From: Pirellulales bacterium
Lineage (GTDB): Bacteria; Planctomycetota; Planctomycetia; Pirellulales; Thermoguttaceae
Reading direction: 5' to 3'
DNA length: 5,836 nt
NCBI GenBank assembly: GCA_030607895.1
Contig: JAUWJC010000289.1
Coordinates: 1 to 5,836, forward strand
Position numbers and translations under genes: made by a program
The notes under the pieces: generated by a model
The model's input: the letters and a program-made list of their open reading frames with translations, nothing else
What the model was told of the DNA's origin: nothing
The model's database searches: none
Part shown: one piece after another, positions 5,123 to 5,836 of the stretch
How positions within the stretch are numbered: the first letter of the stretch is position 1
How the letters are laid out: every line of letters starts with the position of its first letter

Positions 5123-5662
5123 GTGCTGACTGCCAGACCTAAGATCGCGGAGTTGGTTTTTCAACTCTACGGCCGACCGCTCCACCCGGAACTCTTTGAA
5201 GTCTACCAAACGCGAACCGTCAAGCGCGGCGATTACGAAGCGAAAATCGATATCACCAGCGCCGGCCACGTGGTGAAGTGGCGCCACGCCGGCTTGACGC
5301 TGACGGAAGTTGCCACCTCGGCCCAGCATCCGCTGCCCGAACGACGACGCCTGTTGTCGTATCGGCTAACGGGCCAGCGGAGCGATCGGGTGGAGTGTCG
5401 AGGCGGGGCATGTTACCAGGTGAGCTTCCAACTGGAGACGGTCGACCGGGAAATCTTCTGGATATTCCAGGAAGAACTCGCCGCCGACGGCCAGCACCAG
5501 GGAATGCTGCACAAGTTCGATTCCAGCGGCCGCATGGCGCTTGGCGCGCTGAGCTACATCAACGTCGAATCGCGAGACCGAAAGCTGCTGATCCAGGCTT
5601 TCCACACCTTCCCCGACGACTACGCCATCGTCAAAAGCCAGTCGATATTCGAGTTGCCGTAG
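5123..5662 (+). CDS. DUF2617 family protein of unknown function
   Basis: This 179-residue protein is probably cytoplasmic, with no signal peptide or membrane segment. I recognise it as resembling DUF2617 from its overall pattern: an N-terminal ARPKIAELVFQLYGRPLHPELF, a central HVVKWRHAGLTLTEV, and a C-terminal AFHTFPDDYAIVKSQSIFELP that recalls the W/F-H-T-Y/F-P element of the family. The function is not known, and I can assign no catalytic residues. Two cysteines stand five apart (Cys92, Cys97, in ECRGGACYQ). Charged and aromatic residues are spread evenly, as in a small mixed alpha/beta domain. The GTG start is supported by AAGGGA upstream. Two stops in a row (TAG TGA) end it. It has its own strong promoter and is followed by a GC-rich hairpin, so it looks like a single-gene transcript. 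The family call rests on memory of the pattern. Confidence 0.75.
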   Translation: MLTARPKIAELVFQLYGRPLHPELFEVYQTRTVKRGDYEAKIDITSAGHVVKWRHAGLTLTEVATSAQHPLPERRRLLSYRLTGQRSDRVECRGGACYQVSFQLETVDREIFWIFQEELAADGQHQGMLHKFDSSGRMALGALSYINVESRDRKLLIQAFHTFPDDYAIVKSQSIFELP

Positions 5663-5692
5663 TGATCAATCCGGGAATTGCCAGTTGTAAAG

Positions 5693-5765
5693 CCGCGACC
5701 AGTGGTCGCGGGATTTCCGCGGAGCGCACCAACCCCCCCGCCCCCGGGTCGCGGGTTTTCCACGG
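5693..5765. repeat. GC-rich hairpin with a second partial copy
   Basis: CCGCGACC (5693-5700) pairs with GGTCGCGG (5704-5711) around AGT, 30 bases after the DUF2617 stop. A 19-base stretch beginning at the right arm (5704-5722) recurs at 5747-5765 with two mismatches, so the left arm could pair with either copy. There is an AT-rich ATTT or TTTT after each copy. It may terminate the DUF2617 transcript, or it may be a dispersed repeat. C-runs fill the space between the copies (5733-5745). Confidence 0.6.
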
Positions 5766-5836
5766 GGCATTACCGGGTTGCTCACGACGGGCACTCGCAT
5801 ATGGCCTGGCGTTTTCCCATGGCGGTGTCGTCGGGG

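Noticed and set aside
4946..5329. Minus-strand open frame opposite the DUF2617 gene
   Set aside because: Its translation is not protein-like, and it overlaps a plus-strand gene with promoter, ribosome binding site and family match.
5801..5836. ATG-led frame MAWRFPMAVSSG open to the right edge
   Set aside because: Only twelve codons are visible and there is no clear ribosome binding site; a gene start here cannot be supported from this window.

Overview
The window looks like ordinary chromosomal DNA from a GC-rich, Gram-negative-type bacterium. It is most likely a planctomycete of the Pirellula/Rhodopirellula kind. This is inference from three things: a lipoprotein-type SLBB polysaccharide export protein, a DUF2617 protein resembling those I associate with planctomycetes, and intergenic palindromes of kinds I associate with planctomycete genomes. 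No database search was possible. No rRNA, tRNA, CRISPR array, transposase or prophage gene was seen.

There are five supported genes. Three lie on the minus strand. Reading in the direction of transcription, they are an endonuclease III-like HhH-GPD DNA glycosylase (3991 to 3323), the replication-associated recombination ATPase RarA/MgsA (3190 to 1868), and a Wza-like outer-membrane polysaccharide export lipoprotein (1582 to 425). Two lie on the plus strand: a CPBP-family (Rce1/ABI-type) intramembrane protease (4163-4942) and a DUF2617 protein (5123-5662). The glycosylase and rarA form a natural DNA-maintenance pair and were probably a tight operon. The export protein has its own candidate promoter and does not obviously belong with them. 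The glycosylase and protease genes are divergent and share a short, repeat-filled gap.

The most notable content is between the genes. Five of the six non-coding stretches carry a substantial palindromic or heptad-periodic structure, each of a different sequence family. (1) Positions 112-427 hold a large nested inverted repeat with 7-nt periodic (CAACYYT) arms, ending at the stop codon of the export gene. (2) Positions 1607-1687 hold a near-perfect 27-bp-arm palindrome in the leader of that gene. (3) Positions 3211-3322 hold a MITE-like element with 12-bp perfect terminal inverted repeats and a TTAG direct repeat on each side, sitting exactly at the glycosylase stop codon. Removing it restores a 16-bp glycosylase-rarA spacer with a good ribosome binding site. 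(4) Positions 4079-4162 hold a second 7-nt periodic inverted array (NNNGATT), ending at the protease start codon. (5) Positions 5693-5765 hold a GC-rich hairpin followed by a partial second copy. The sixth gap, 4943-5122, instead holds a weak inverted repeat and a strong sigma70-type promoter (TTGTCC-17-TATAAT) for the DUF2617 gene.

I saw no evidence of a new multi-gene system. The points worth following are the repeat biology and the glycosylase active-site and cluster deviations.
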